The translations under genes were made by a program, and so were the position numbers. The notes under the pieces were generated by a model that was given only the letters and a program-made list of their open reading frames with translations, was not told the DNA's origin and made no database searches. A stretch of 6,243 bases of DNA. Source: DASXBJ01 sp036491755 (GTDB lineage Bacteria > Chloroflexota > Dormibacteria > Dormibacterales > Dormibacteraceae). Below are positions 1 through 6,243 of this stretch, one piece after another. The number at the start of each line of letters is the position of its first letter. Position 1 is the stretch's first letter. The DNA lies in assembly GCA_036491755.1 (NCBI GenBank), contig DASXBJ010000065.1, positions 1-6,243 of the forward strand. The letters are read 5' to 3'.

Positions 1-165
1 CTGCAGGAGCACTCGGTCGTGCTCATCCGCGGCGGCCGCGTCAAGGACCTCCCCGGCGTCCGCTACCACATCATCCGCGGCACGCTCGACACCGCCGGCA
101 CCAAGAACCGCAAGAAGGCGCGTTCGAAATACGGTGCCAAGCGGGAAAAGGCGAAGGCAGCCTAG
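1..165 (+). CDS. rpsL: 30S ribosomal protein S12, 3' end (partial)
   Basis: C-terminal 54 residues of S12, read in frame 1 from the window edge to TAG at 163-165. S12 sits at the 30S decoding centre and helps control tRNA selection accuracy. The visible part starts LQEHSVVLIRGGRVKDLPGV and continues RYHIIRG, the most conserved block of the family, and ends in the usual basic tail (KARSKYGAKR, then KAKAA). The Lys of RVKDLPG matches E. coli K87, where changes give streptomycin resistance or dependence; it is wild type here. The following Asp is the residue methylthiolated by RimO in many bacteria. The N-terminal part with the K42 loop lies outside the window, so the other resistance hot spot cannot be judged. 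The stop codon directly abuts the rpsG ATG. Identification is secure from sequence and context. Confidence 0.97.
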   Translation: MQEHSVVLIRGGRVKDLPGVRYHIIRGTLDTAGTKNRKKARSKYGAKREKAKAA

Positions 166-636
166 ATGCCTCGTCGCAGCCGTCCAGTCAAGCGTGTCAT
201 CGCGCCCGACCCGGTCTATCAGTCGGAGGCGATCGCCAAGTTCGTGAACGTCGTCATGAGCAAGGGCAAGCGATCCACGGCCGAGAAGGTGGTGTACGAC
301 GCGCTCTCGCGTGCCAGCAAGCAGGCCAAGAAGGAGCCGCTCGAGGTCTTCGATCTGGCGCTCCGTAACGCCACCCCTCTGCTCGAGGTCAAGCCCCGGC
401 GCGTGGGTGGCGCAACGTACCAGGTCCCGGTCGAGATCCGGCCGGAGCGGCGCCTGGCGCTCGCCCGGCGCTGGATCGTGCGTTTCGCCCGGCAGCGTGG
501 CGGGAAAAGCATGTCTGAGAAGCTCGCGTTCGAGATCCTTGACGCCTCGCAGAACACCGGCGGAGCCGTCAAGCGCAAAGAGGAAACCCACCGGATGGCC
601 GAAAGCAACAAAGCTTTCTCCCACTTCCGGTACTAG
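166..636 (+). CDS. rpsG: 30S ribosomal protein S7
   Basis: Full-length S7, 156 aa, the same length as E. coli S7 after the usual PRR start. It is the primary 16S rRNA binder that nucleates assembly of the 30S head and lies by the E-site mRNA exit. Landmarks are the MPRRSRPVKR N-terminus, AKFVNVVMSKGKRSTAEKVV at residues 24-43, the beta-hairpin motif EVKPRRVGGATYQVPVEIRP at 74-93, and the C-terminal HRMAESNKAFSHFRY. The ATG at 166 is the only start that gives the conserved N-terminus. GAAGG at 153-157 is a modest Shine-Dalgarno 8 nt upstream, inside rpsL. The gene abuts rpsL (TAGATG), so translation is probably coupled to S12. It ends in two in-frame stops in a row (TAGTAG, 634-639). In E. coli S7 represses its operon by binding the rpsL-rpsG spacer; that spacer is absent here. 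Confidence 0.98.
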   Translation: MPRRSRPVKRVIAPDPVYQSEAIAKFVNVVMSKGKRSTAEKVVYDALSRASKQAKKEPLEVFDLALRNATPLLEVKPRRVGGATYQVPVEIRPERRLALARRWIVRFARQRGGKSMSEKLAFEILDASQNTGGAVKRKEETHRMAESNKAFSHFRY

Positions 637-643
637 TAGAGAG

Positions 644-2752
644 ATGAGCGTGGCACTGAAGATGCAGGAGCGTCCGGTCTCGATCGAGAAAACCCGAAAC
701 ATCGGAATCATGGCGCACATCGACGCCGGCAAGACGACGACCACGGAACGGATCCTCTTCTACGCCGGCAGGATCCACAAGATGGGCGAGGTCCACGAAG
801 GGGCTTCAACCATGGACTGGATGGTCCAGGAGAAGGAGCGGGGGATCACGATCACCTCGGCGGCCACCACTGCCATGTGGCGCGAGCACGCGATCAACAT
901 CATAGACACACCCGGGCACGTGGACTTCACCGTCGAGGTCGAGCGCAGCCTGCGCGTGCTGGACGGCGCGGTGGCGGTTTTCGACGCCGTGGCCGGAGTC
1001 GAGCCGCAGTCTGAGACGGTCTGGCGTCAGGCCGATCGCTACGGCGTGCCTCGGATCGCCTTCATCAACAAGATGGACCGGATCGGGGCCGATTTCTACG
1101 GCTCGCTGCAGTCGATACGGACTCGCCTGGGCGCGAGGGCCGTGCCCATCCAGCTGCCGATCGGTTCCGAAGACCAGTTCAAGGGCTATATCGACCTTGT
1201 GACGATGCAGTCGATCGTCTACACGGACGACCTCGGCACCACGAACACCGAGTCGCTGGACCTGCCGGCGGAGATGGCCGACCTCATCAAGCAGCATCGT
1301 CACGACCTCATTGAGGCGGTGGCCGATTTCGACGACGCGATCATGCATCTGTACCTGGATGAGAAGGAGCCGACCGAGGCTCAGATCAACGCCGCCCTCC
1401 GCAAGGGGACCGTGGCGGGCATCCTGGTGCCGGTGCTCTGCGGCGCGGCGCTGCGCAACCGCGGCGTGCAGCCGATCCTCGACGCGGTGGTCGATTACCT
1501 CCCGTCGCCGGCCGACGTGCCGGCTGTCGAAGGCACCGACCCGAAGACCGGCACGCTGCTGGTGCGCGAGCACGACGACAACGAGCCGTTCTCCGCGCTT
1601 GCTTTCAAGATCCAGATGGATCCCCAGGGCGTCGGCAAGCTGACGTTCTTCCGCGTCTACTCAGGACGGCTGAAGGCGGGCTCCGGCGTTCTCAACGCCT
1701 CCAACGGAAAGAAGGAGCGCATCGGACGGATCCTGCGCATGCACGCGATCCGGCGCGAGGACGTCGACGAGGTGTTCACCGGCGACATCGCGGCCGCCGT
1801 CGGCCTCAAGTCCACGACGACCGGCGACACGCTGGCGGACGAGAGCCACCCGATCCTGCTCGAGTCGATCACGTTCCCCGAGCCTGTCATCTCGGTCTCC
1901 ATCGAGCCCAAGACCAAGGCCGACCAGGACAAGCTCGGCATCGGGCTGCAGCGTCTGACCGAGGAGGACCCGACCTTCAAAGTGCACACAGACGACGAGA
2001 CCGGCCAGACGATCATCGCCGGCATGGGCGAGCTGCACCTGGAGATCATCATCGACCGCCTCATGCGCGAGTTCAAGGTGGACGCCAACCAGGGCAAGCC
2101 GCAGGTCGCCTACAAAGAGGCGATCAAGAAGCCTGCGCACGGTGTCGGCCGATTCGTCCGGCAGTCCGGCGGCAAGGGCCAGTTCGGCCACGCGGAGCTG
2201 GACGTGCGTCCGGGCGAGACCGGTACCGGGTTCGTGTTCGAAGACAAGGTCACACAGGGCCGCATCCCGCGCGAGTTCATCCCATCGGTCGAGAAGGGCG
2301 TGCGCGAGGCGCTCCAGACGGGCGTCGTGGCCGGCTACCCGGTGGTCGACATCATCGCCGCTCTGGTCGACGGGTCCTACCACGCGGTCGACTCGAACGA
2401 CATGGCTTTCCACGTCGCGGGATCGATGGCGATCAAGGACGCGCTGCACAAAGCTCAGCCATACCTGCTCGAGCCGATCATGAAGGTCGACGTGGTGATG
2501 CCCGAGGAGTACCTCGGCGACGTGATGGGCGACCTGTCGTCTCGACGCGGGCACATTCTGGGCATGGAGGGCAGAGGCACCTCGCAGAACGTGAAGGCGA
2601 ACGTGCCCCTCGCGGAGATGTTCGGTTACGCTACCGAACTTCGATCCATGACCTCGGGGCGGGCCACGTATTCAATGGAGTTCAGTCACTACGCAGAAAT
2701 GCCTGGAAACCTGGCGGAGGCTGTGGGCCGCCGTACCACGTCGCGGAGTTAG
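644..2752 (+). CDS. fusA: Translation elongation factor G (EF-G)
   Basis: Ribosomal translocase GTPase; also acts in ribosome recycling with RRF. 702 aa from ATG 644, normal for EF-G (about 690-705). G motifs: G1 AHIDAGKT (24-31), switch I ending RGITIT (66-71), G3 DTPGH (88-92), G4 NKMD (142-145), and G5 region CGAAL (266-270, often CGSAL/F). Domain II follows from about 300, and domain III includes GMGELHLEI near 460-468. Domain IV has the tip loop QSGGKGQFGH (507-516) and GSYHAVDSND (577-586). Domain V ends LLEPIMKVDVVMPEEYLGDV and EMFGYATELRSMTSGRA. Every hallmark is present, so this looks like the housekeeping factor. The open frame runs upstream through rpsG to about 311, but homology starts only near residue 12. 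ATG 644 is chosen; GTG 650 has better spacing from GAGAG (639-643) and ATG 662 is also possible. The last 44 codons are unusually A/T-rich at third positions. Confidence 0.97.
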   Translation: MSVALKMQERPVSIEKTRNIGIMAHIDAGKTTTTERILFYAGRIHKMGEVHEGASTMDWMVQEKERGITITSAATTAMWREHAINIIDTPGHVDFTVEVERSLRVLDGAVAVFDAVAGVEPQSETVWRQADRYGVPRIAFINKMDRIGADFYGSLQSIRTRLGARAVPIQLPIGSEDQFKGYIDLVTMQSIVYTDDLGTTNTESLDLPAEMADLIKQHRHDLIEAVADFDDAIMHLYLDEKEPTEAQINAALRKGTVAGILVPVLCGAALRNRGVQPILDAVVDYLPSPADVPAVEGTDPKTGTLLVREHDDNEPFSALAFKIQMDPQGVGKLTFFRVYSGRLKAGSGVLNASNGKKERIGRILRMHAIRREDVDEVFTGDIAAAVGLKSTTTGDTLADESHPILLESITFPEPVISVSIEPKTKADQDKLGIGLQRLTEEDPTFKVHTDDETGQTIIAGMGELHLEIIIDRLMREFKVDANQGKPQVAYKEAIKKPAHGVGRFVRQSGGKGQFGHAELDVRPGETGTGFVFEDKVTQGRIPREFIPSVEKGVREALQTGVVAGYPVVDIIAALVDGSYHAVDSNDMAFHVAGSMAIKDALHKAQPYLLEPIMKVDVVMPEEYLGDVMGDLSSRRGHILGMEGRGTSQNVKANVPLAEMFGYATELRSMTSGRATYSMEFSHYAEMPGNLAEAVGRRTTSRS
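2620..2639. repeat. Inverted repeat inside the 3' end of fusA
   Basis: GTTCGGT and ACCGAAC form a perfect 7-bp inverted repeat around a 6-nt loop (TACGCT). It lies in the codons for the conserved EF-G stretch MFGYATEL, about 125 nt before the tuf start. The symmetry depends on codons such as GGT, GAA and CTT that are uncommon elsewhere in this gene. It could be a weak mRNA hairpin or an operator-like site, or chance. No T-run follows, so it is not an intrinsic terminator. Confidence 0.3.
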
Positions 2753-2754
2753 TT

Positions 2755-2760
2755 AGGAGG
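2755..2760 (+). promoter_or_regulatory. Strong Shine-Dalgarno site of tuf
   Basis: A perfect AGGAGG lies 5 nt before the GTG at 2766, in the 13-nt gap after fusA. It fixes the tuf start. Its strength fits the need for several EF-Tu molecules per ribosome compared with about one EF-G; the fusA start has only a weak site. Confidence 0.9.
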
Positions 2761-2765
2761 AGAAA

Positions 2766-3953
<1,188 letters not shown>

Positions 3954-3971
3954 CAGACGAATTAGAGGGAT

Positions 3972-3976
3972 AAGGG
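3972..3976 (+). promoter_or_regulatory. Shine-Dalgarno site of rpsJ
   Basis: AAGGG lies 7 nt before the GTG at 3984, and a second purine block (AGAGGGA, 3964-3970) lies just upstream. The 30-nt tuf-rpsJ gap (3954-3983) otherwise holds no hairpin with a T-run, no convincing -10/-35 pair and no room for a structured S10 leader. Confidence 0.7.
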
Positions 3977-3983
3977 CAAGCAA

Positions 3984-4289
3984 GTGGCGCAGAAAATTCG
4001 GATCCGGCTCAAGGCCTACGACCACAGGGTCTTGGACCAGGCCGCGGACAAGATCGTCGACACCGCGCGCCGTACAAACGCGCGCACGGCCGGCCCCATC
4101 CCTCTCCCCACAGAGATCTCCAAGCTCACCGTGATCCGCAGCCCCTTCATCGACAAGGACTCACGCGAGCAGTTCGAGATGCGCACTCACAAGCGCATCG
4201 TCGACATCCTCGATCCCAACCCGCGCGTCGTCGACGCCCTCATGCGGCTGTCGCTCCCCGCCGGCGTCAGCATCGAGATCAAGTCGTGA
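3984..4289 (+). CDS. rpsJ: 30S ribosomal protein S10
   Basis: 101 aa, close to the usual 100-105. S10 is a 30S head protein and, with NusB, forms the NusE/NusB antitermination module. Motifs are KIRIRLKAYDHRVLDQA at 4-20, the extended loop tip GPIPLPT at 37-43, SPFIDKDSREQFEMRTHKR at 53-71 (most homologues have SPH rather than SPF), and the C-terminal VDALMRLSLPAGVSIEI. The GTG at 3984 gives the normal N-terminus and has AAGGG at 7 nt. It is the first gene of the S10 block and follows tuf by only 30 nt, so str and S10 operons are probably co-transcribed. The stop TGA overlaps the rplC start by 4 nt (GTGA), pointing to translational coupling. Confidence 0.97.
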   Translation: MAQKIRIRLKAYDHRVLDQAADKIVDTARRTNARTAGPIPLPTEISKLTVIRSPFIDKDSREQFEMRTHKRIVDILDPNPRVVDALMRLSLPAGVSIEIKS

Positions 4290-4948
4290 AGGGCCTTCTC
4301 GCCAAGAAGCTGGGCATGACCCAGCTCTTCAACGCAGACGGCACCACTTCGGCGGTCACCGTGCTCGAGGCCGGCCCGTGCAGGGTCCTCGGACTGCGCA
4401 CCAAGGAAAAGGACGGCTACGAAGCGGCGCGCATAGCGTTCGGCGAGGTCCCCGAACGCAAGCTGAGCCAGGCCGAGCTCGGCATGTTCAAGAAGGCCAG
4501 CCTCGAGCCTCACCGGCACGTCGTCGAGATCCGCAACTACTCAGGCCTGGAAGCGGGCCAGGAGCTGAAGGCGGAGATCTTCGCGGCGGGCGAGCTGGTC
4601 GACGTCACGGCCCACTCCAAGGGCAAGGGCTTCCAGGGCCTCATCAAGCGCCACAAGTTCAGCCGCGGTCCCGAGTCCCACGGCTCGATGAACGTCCGCC
4701 AGCCAGGCGCCATCGGCGCCACCGACTCCGCGCGAGTCTTCAAAGGCGTGCGCATGTCGGGCCAGATGGGCAATGTCCGCACCACCTCGCGCGCATACAA
4801 GGTCGTGCGGGTGGACCCCGAGCGCAACCTCATCCTGGTCAGGGGCGGCGTGCCCGGCGCGAAGGGCGCGCTGGTTCTCGTCCGCCAATCCACCAAGCGC
4901 GTCAAGGTCAAGGGCCCGTCCGGCAAGCCCAACCCGAGGAAGGTCTGA
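4286..4948 (+). CDS. rplC: 50S ribosomal protein L3
   Basis: 220 aa, slightly longer than E. coli L3 (209). L3 is an early 23S rRNA binder whose long loop reaches the peptidyl-transferase centre. Seen are the N-terminal KGLLAKKLGMTQLF (2-15), VTAHSKGKGFQGLIKRHKFSRGPESHG (107-133, the conserved SKGKGF block), RQPGAIG (138-144), VFKGVRMSGQMGNVR (151-165) and VVRVDPERNLILVRGGVPG (173-191). The loop between IG and VFKG is ATDSAR, one residue shorter than the common form and without its Thr-Pro-Gly; the Gln methylated by PrmB in E. coli is absent. A basic tail of about 20 residues (from about 201, STKRVKVKG then PNPRKV) follows the core. The GTG start overlaps the rpsJ stop (GTGA) with only a weak upstream GAG, so translation probably depends on coupling. 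Confidence 0.96.
   Translation: MKGLLAKKLGMTQLFNADGTTSAVTVLEAGPCRVLGLRTKEKDGYEAARIAFGEVPERKLSQAELGMFKKASLEPHRHVVEIRNYSGLEAGQELKAEIFAAGELVDVTAHSKGKGFQGLIKRHKFSRGPESHGSMNVRQPGAIGATDSARVFKGVRMSGQMGNVRTTSRAYKVVRVDPERNLILVRGGVPGAKGALVLVRQSTKRVKVKGPSGKPNPRKV
4936..4943 (+). promoter_or_regulatory. Shine-Dalgarno site of rplD inside rplC
   Basis: GAGGAAGG lies just before the ATG at 4948, within the codons for Pro-Arg-Lys-Val at the L3 C-terminus. The same bases therefore encode the basic L3 tail and serve as the rplD ribosome binding site. It supports the ATG at 4948 and hence the long L4 N-terminus. Confidence 0.8.
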
Positions 4949-5712
4949 TGCCGGCGGCCAAGAAGACGGCGCCCCGCACCAAGGCGACCGCGACGCGGAA
5001 GACGGCAACCCGCAAGCCGGCCGCACGGAAAGGCAAGCAAGCGGCGGCCGAGACCAGCACGAACCCGCTGCAGGTCCCGTTCTTCGACGCGCTCGGCGAG
5101 CGCAACGGCGAGGTCGACCTCCCGAAGGCCATCTTCGCCGAGACGCCGAACATGCCCGTCATGCACCAGGCCTACCTGCGCCAGATGGCAAACGCCCGCC
5201 AGGGGACCGCGTCGACCAAAACACGCGGCGATGTCTCCGGTGGCGGCGCCAAGCCGTACCGGCAGAAGGGCACCGGTCGCGCCCGGCACGGCTCGATCCG
5301 CGAGCCGTCGATGAAGGGCGGCGGCACCGTGTTCGGCCCGCACCCCCGGAGCTACTCCCAGCGCATGCCGCGCCAGATGCGCCGCCTTGCCCTGCGGTCC
5401 GCGCTCAGCCAGAAGGCCATCGACGGCCAGGTGAGAGTGATCGAGAGCTTCGTGTTCGACGAGCCAAAGACCAAGCAGGCGCGCGAGCTCATGACGGCGA
5501 TCGGATTCGACAGCTCGGCCCTCGTTGTGTTGCCGGCGCCGAACTACGTGGTCAGCCGCTCGTTTGAGAACCTCCCTGAGGCCAAGATCGTGCTGGCTCG
5601 CAACCTGAGCATCCGAGATCTCTTCACGCACACCTACCTTCTCCTCTCGAAGGACTCGATCGAGCTCCTCGAGGAGAACTTCAGCCCCCGCCGCAAGGAG
5701 GAGGCCAGGTGA
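4948..5712 (+). CDS. rplD: 50S ribosomal protein L4 with basic N-terminal extension
   Basis: 254 aa against about 200-225 for most L4. L4 lines the nascent-peptide exit tunnel and, in E. coli, represses the S10 operon. Residues 1-35 are a low-complexity Lys/Arg/Ala/Thr tail (MPAAKKTAPRTKATATRKTA and on) with 11 Lys/Arg in the first 30 residues and no acidic residue before 35. The core starts around 41 (LQVPFFDALGERNGEVDLP). The tunnel loop ARQGTASTKTRGDVSGGGAK to PYRQKGTGRARHGS spans 83-116; its Lys 107 matches E. coli K63, a macrolide-resistance site, and is wild type. The C-terminal globular part has IVLARNLSIRDLFTHTYLLL at 214-233. No ATG, GTG or TTG lies in frame between 4948 and Met 69 (5152), and starting at Met 69 would remove core sequence, so the extension is very likely translated. 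It overlaps rplC by 1 nt (TGATG) and rplW by 4 nt (GTGA). Confidence 0.96.
   Translation: MPAAKKTAPRTKATATRKTATRKPAARKGKQAAAETSTNPLQVPFFDALGERNGEVDLPKAIFAETPNMPVMHQAYLRQMANARQGTASTKTRGDVSGGGAKPYRQKGTGRARHGSIREPSMKGGGTVFGPHPRSYSQRMPRQMRRLALRSALSQKAIDGQVRVIESFVFDEPKTKQARELMTAIGFDSSALVVLPAPNYVVSRSFENLPEAKIVLARNLSIRDLFTHTYLLLSKDSIELLEENFSPRRKEEAR
4987..5016 (+). repeat. Tandem TATRK repeat in the L4 extension
   Basis: Two adjacent 15-nt units each encode Thr-Ala-Thr-Arg-Lys (residues 14-18 and 19-23 of L4). They differ at synonymous positions (ACC GCG ACG CGG AAG, then ACG GCA ACC CGC AAG). The pattern suggests growth of the tail by short duplication followed by drift under protein-level constraint. 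Confidence 0.6.
5695..5704 (+). promoter_or_regulatory. Strong Shine-Dalgarno site of rplW inside rplD
   Basis: AAGGAGGAGG contains two overlapping perfect AGGAGG cores; the first (5696-5701) lies 7 nt before the GTG at 5709. It is embedded in the codons for Lys-Glu-Glu-Ala near the L4 C-terminus and fixes the rplW start. Confidence 0.85.
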
Positions 5713-6023
5713 CGACCCGGTCAGCATCCGAGATCGTGATCGGCCCGGTCATCACCGAGCGCACCTACATGATGTACACGCAGGGGCGGTACACCTTCCG
5801 CGTCTCGCCGCACGCCTCCAAGACGGAGATCAAGAAGGCGCTCGAGGAGCAGTACGAGGCGCAGGGCATCAAGGTCCGCGACGTGAACACCGTCAGCATG
5901 CGCGGCAAGAAGCGCCGCAACGCGCGCCGTGCCGCCGCGACCGGCCACACCGCGGATTGGAAGAAGGCGATCGTGACACTGGGCGAAGGCCAGAAAATCG
6001 ATGGCCTGTTCGGGTCTGTCTGA
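5709..6023 (+). CDS. rplW: 50S ribosomal protein L23
   Basis: 104 aa, usual length about 95-105. L23 lies at the mouth of the peptide exit tunnel and is the docking site for trigger factor and a contact for SRP and the Sec translocon. Visible are IVIGPVITERTYMM (9-22), YTFRVSPHASKTEIKKALEE (28-47), a basic loop MRGKKRRNARR, and the C-terminal DWKKAIVTLGEGQKIDGLFG. Glu 17 in VITER matches E. coli E18, the trigger-factor contact residue. The GTG at 5709 gives the expected N-terminus and has a perfect Shine-Dalgarno sequence. It overlaps rplD by 4 nt (GTGA) and rplB by 1 nt (TGATG). Confidence 0.96.
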   Translation: MTTRSASEIVIGPVITERTYMMYTQGRYTFRVSPHASKTEIKKALEEQYEAQGIKVRDVNTVSMRGKKRRNARRAAATGHTADWKKAIVTLGEGQKIDGLFGSV

Positions 6024-6243
6024 TGCCGATTCGAAAGTTCAAGCCCACCAGCCCCGGCCGCCGCTTCATGTCGGTTTCCGGCTTCGAGGAGATCACGACC
6101 GACGAGCCCGAGAAGACGCTGCTCGAGCACATCCCGACGCACGCCGGAAGGAACAACCAGGGCCGCATCACGACGCGCCACCAGGGCGGCGGCTACAAGA
6201 AGATCTATCGCAAGATCGACTTCAAGCGCGACAAGCACGGCGT
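6023..6243 (+). CDS. rplB: 50S ribosomal protein L2, 5' end (partial)
   Basis: First 73 residues of L2 (family length about 275), cut by the window end. L2 bridges the subunits and supports peptidyl-transferase activity and subunit joining. The visible part has the typical N-terminus MPIRKFKPTSPGRRF, then GRNNQGRITTRHQGGGYKK (42-60), IYRKIDFKRDKHG (61-73). The ATG at 6023 overlaps the rplW stop by 1 nt. Only a poor purine site lies upstream, so initiation probably relies on coupling to rplW. The catalytically important C-terminal His region is outside the window. Confidence 0.97.
   Translation, partial: MPIRKFKPTSPGRRFMSVSGFEEITTDEPEKTLLEHIPTHAGRNNQGRITTRHQGGGYKKIYRKIDFKRDKHG

Noticed and set aside
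1..6. CTGCAG (PstI site) at the window start as a cloning junction
   Set aside because: It encodes the conserved Leu-Gln of the S12 LQEHS motif, so it is native sequence.
311..643. Upstream extension of the fusA frame through rpsG
   Set aside because: It is a shadow of rpsG in another frame; EF-G homology starts around residue 12 after ATG 644, and 813 aa would be far too long for EF-G.
4378..4947. Upstream extension of the rplD frame through rplC
   Set aside because: The translation is Arg/Gly/Ala/Pro-rich and out of frame with real L3. Homology to L4 begins only after ATG 4948, which has its own ribosome binding site.
4773..5567. Third-frame + strand open frame (264 codons) across rplC and rplD
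   Set aside because: Arg/Pro/Gly-rich composition with no motif, no ribosome binding site, fully inside conserved genes in another frame.
4537..5727. Long antisense open frame (396 codons) over rplC, rplD and rplW, with further long antisense frames over fusA and tuf
   Set aside because: Low-complexity Leu/Ala/Arg/Val/His translations with no recognisable domain lie exactly opposite conserved genes. High-GC coding sequence commonly leaves such frames open.

Overview
The window is a stretch of the universally conserved bacterial translation-machinery cluster. It comes from a high-GC bacterium: almost all codons end in G or C and GTG starts are common. In order, and all on the + strand, it holds the 3' end of rpsL (S12), rpsG (S7), fusA (EF-G), tuf (EF-Tu), rpsJ (S10), rplC (L3), rplD (L4), rplW (L23) and the 5' end of rplB (L2). 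The protein sequences look most like deep-branching high-GC Gram-positive or Chloroflexota/Dormibacterota-type lineages. Examples are the EF-Tu GITISITHVEYET and RISALKALEG segments and the L4 SGGGAKPYRQKGTGRAR loop. The taxonomic guess is inference only and weak below domain level.

Layout: positions 1-3953 are the str operon (rpsL-rpsG-fusA-tuf). From 3984 the S10 operon begins (rpsJ-rplC-rplD-rplW-rplB). The two are separated by only 30 nt, with no visible terminator, promoter or leader, so they probably form one transcription unit. Gaps in the str half are 0 nt (rpsL/rpsG), 7 nt (rpsG/fusA), 13 nt (fusA/tuf) and 30 nt (tuf/rpsJ). In the S10 half every junction overlaps, alternating GTGA (4 nt) and TGATG (1 nt). 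Both terminal genes are cut by the window edges. No gene-free stretch exceeds 30 nt, and I see no RNA gene, mobile element, CRISPR array or origin.

Together the genes supply the decoding-site and head proteins of the 30S subunit (S12, S7, S10), the peptidyl-transferase and exit-tunnel proteins of the 50S subunit (L2, L3, L4, L23), and the two elongation GTPases that deliver aminoacyl-tRNA (EF-Tu) and translocate (EF-G). Co-transcription matches their matched stoichiometry.

This is an ordinary core-genome region and I find no undescribed system in it. The points worth a second look are small. L4 has a Lys/Arg/Ala-rich N-terminal extension. An L3 loop near the peptidyl-transferase centre is shortened and diverged. 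EF-Tu has unusual residues next to its catalytic His. The last 130 nt of fusA, just upstream of tuf, show a marked drop in GC at third codon positions together with an inverted repeat. The spacers that carry the classical E. coli S7 and L4 autoregulatory sites are absent.
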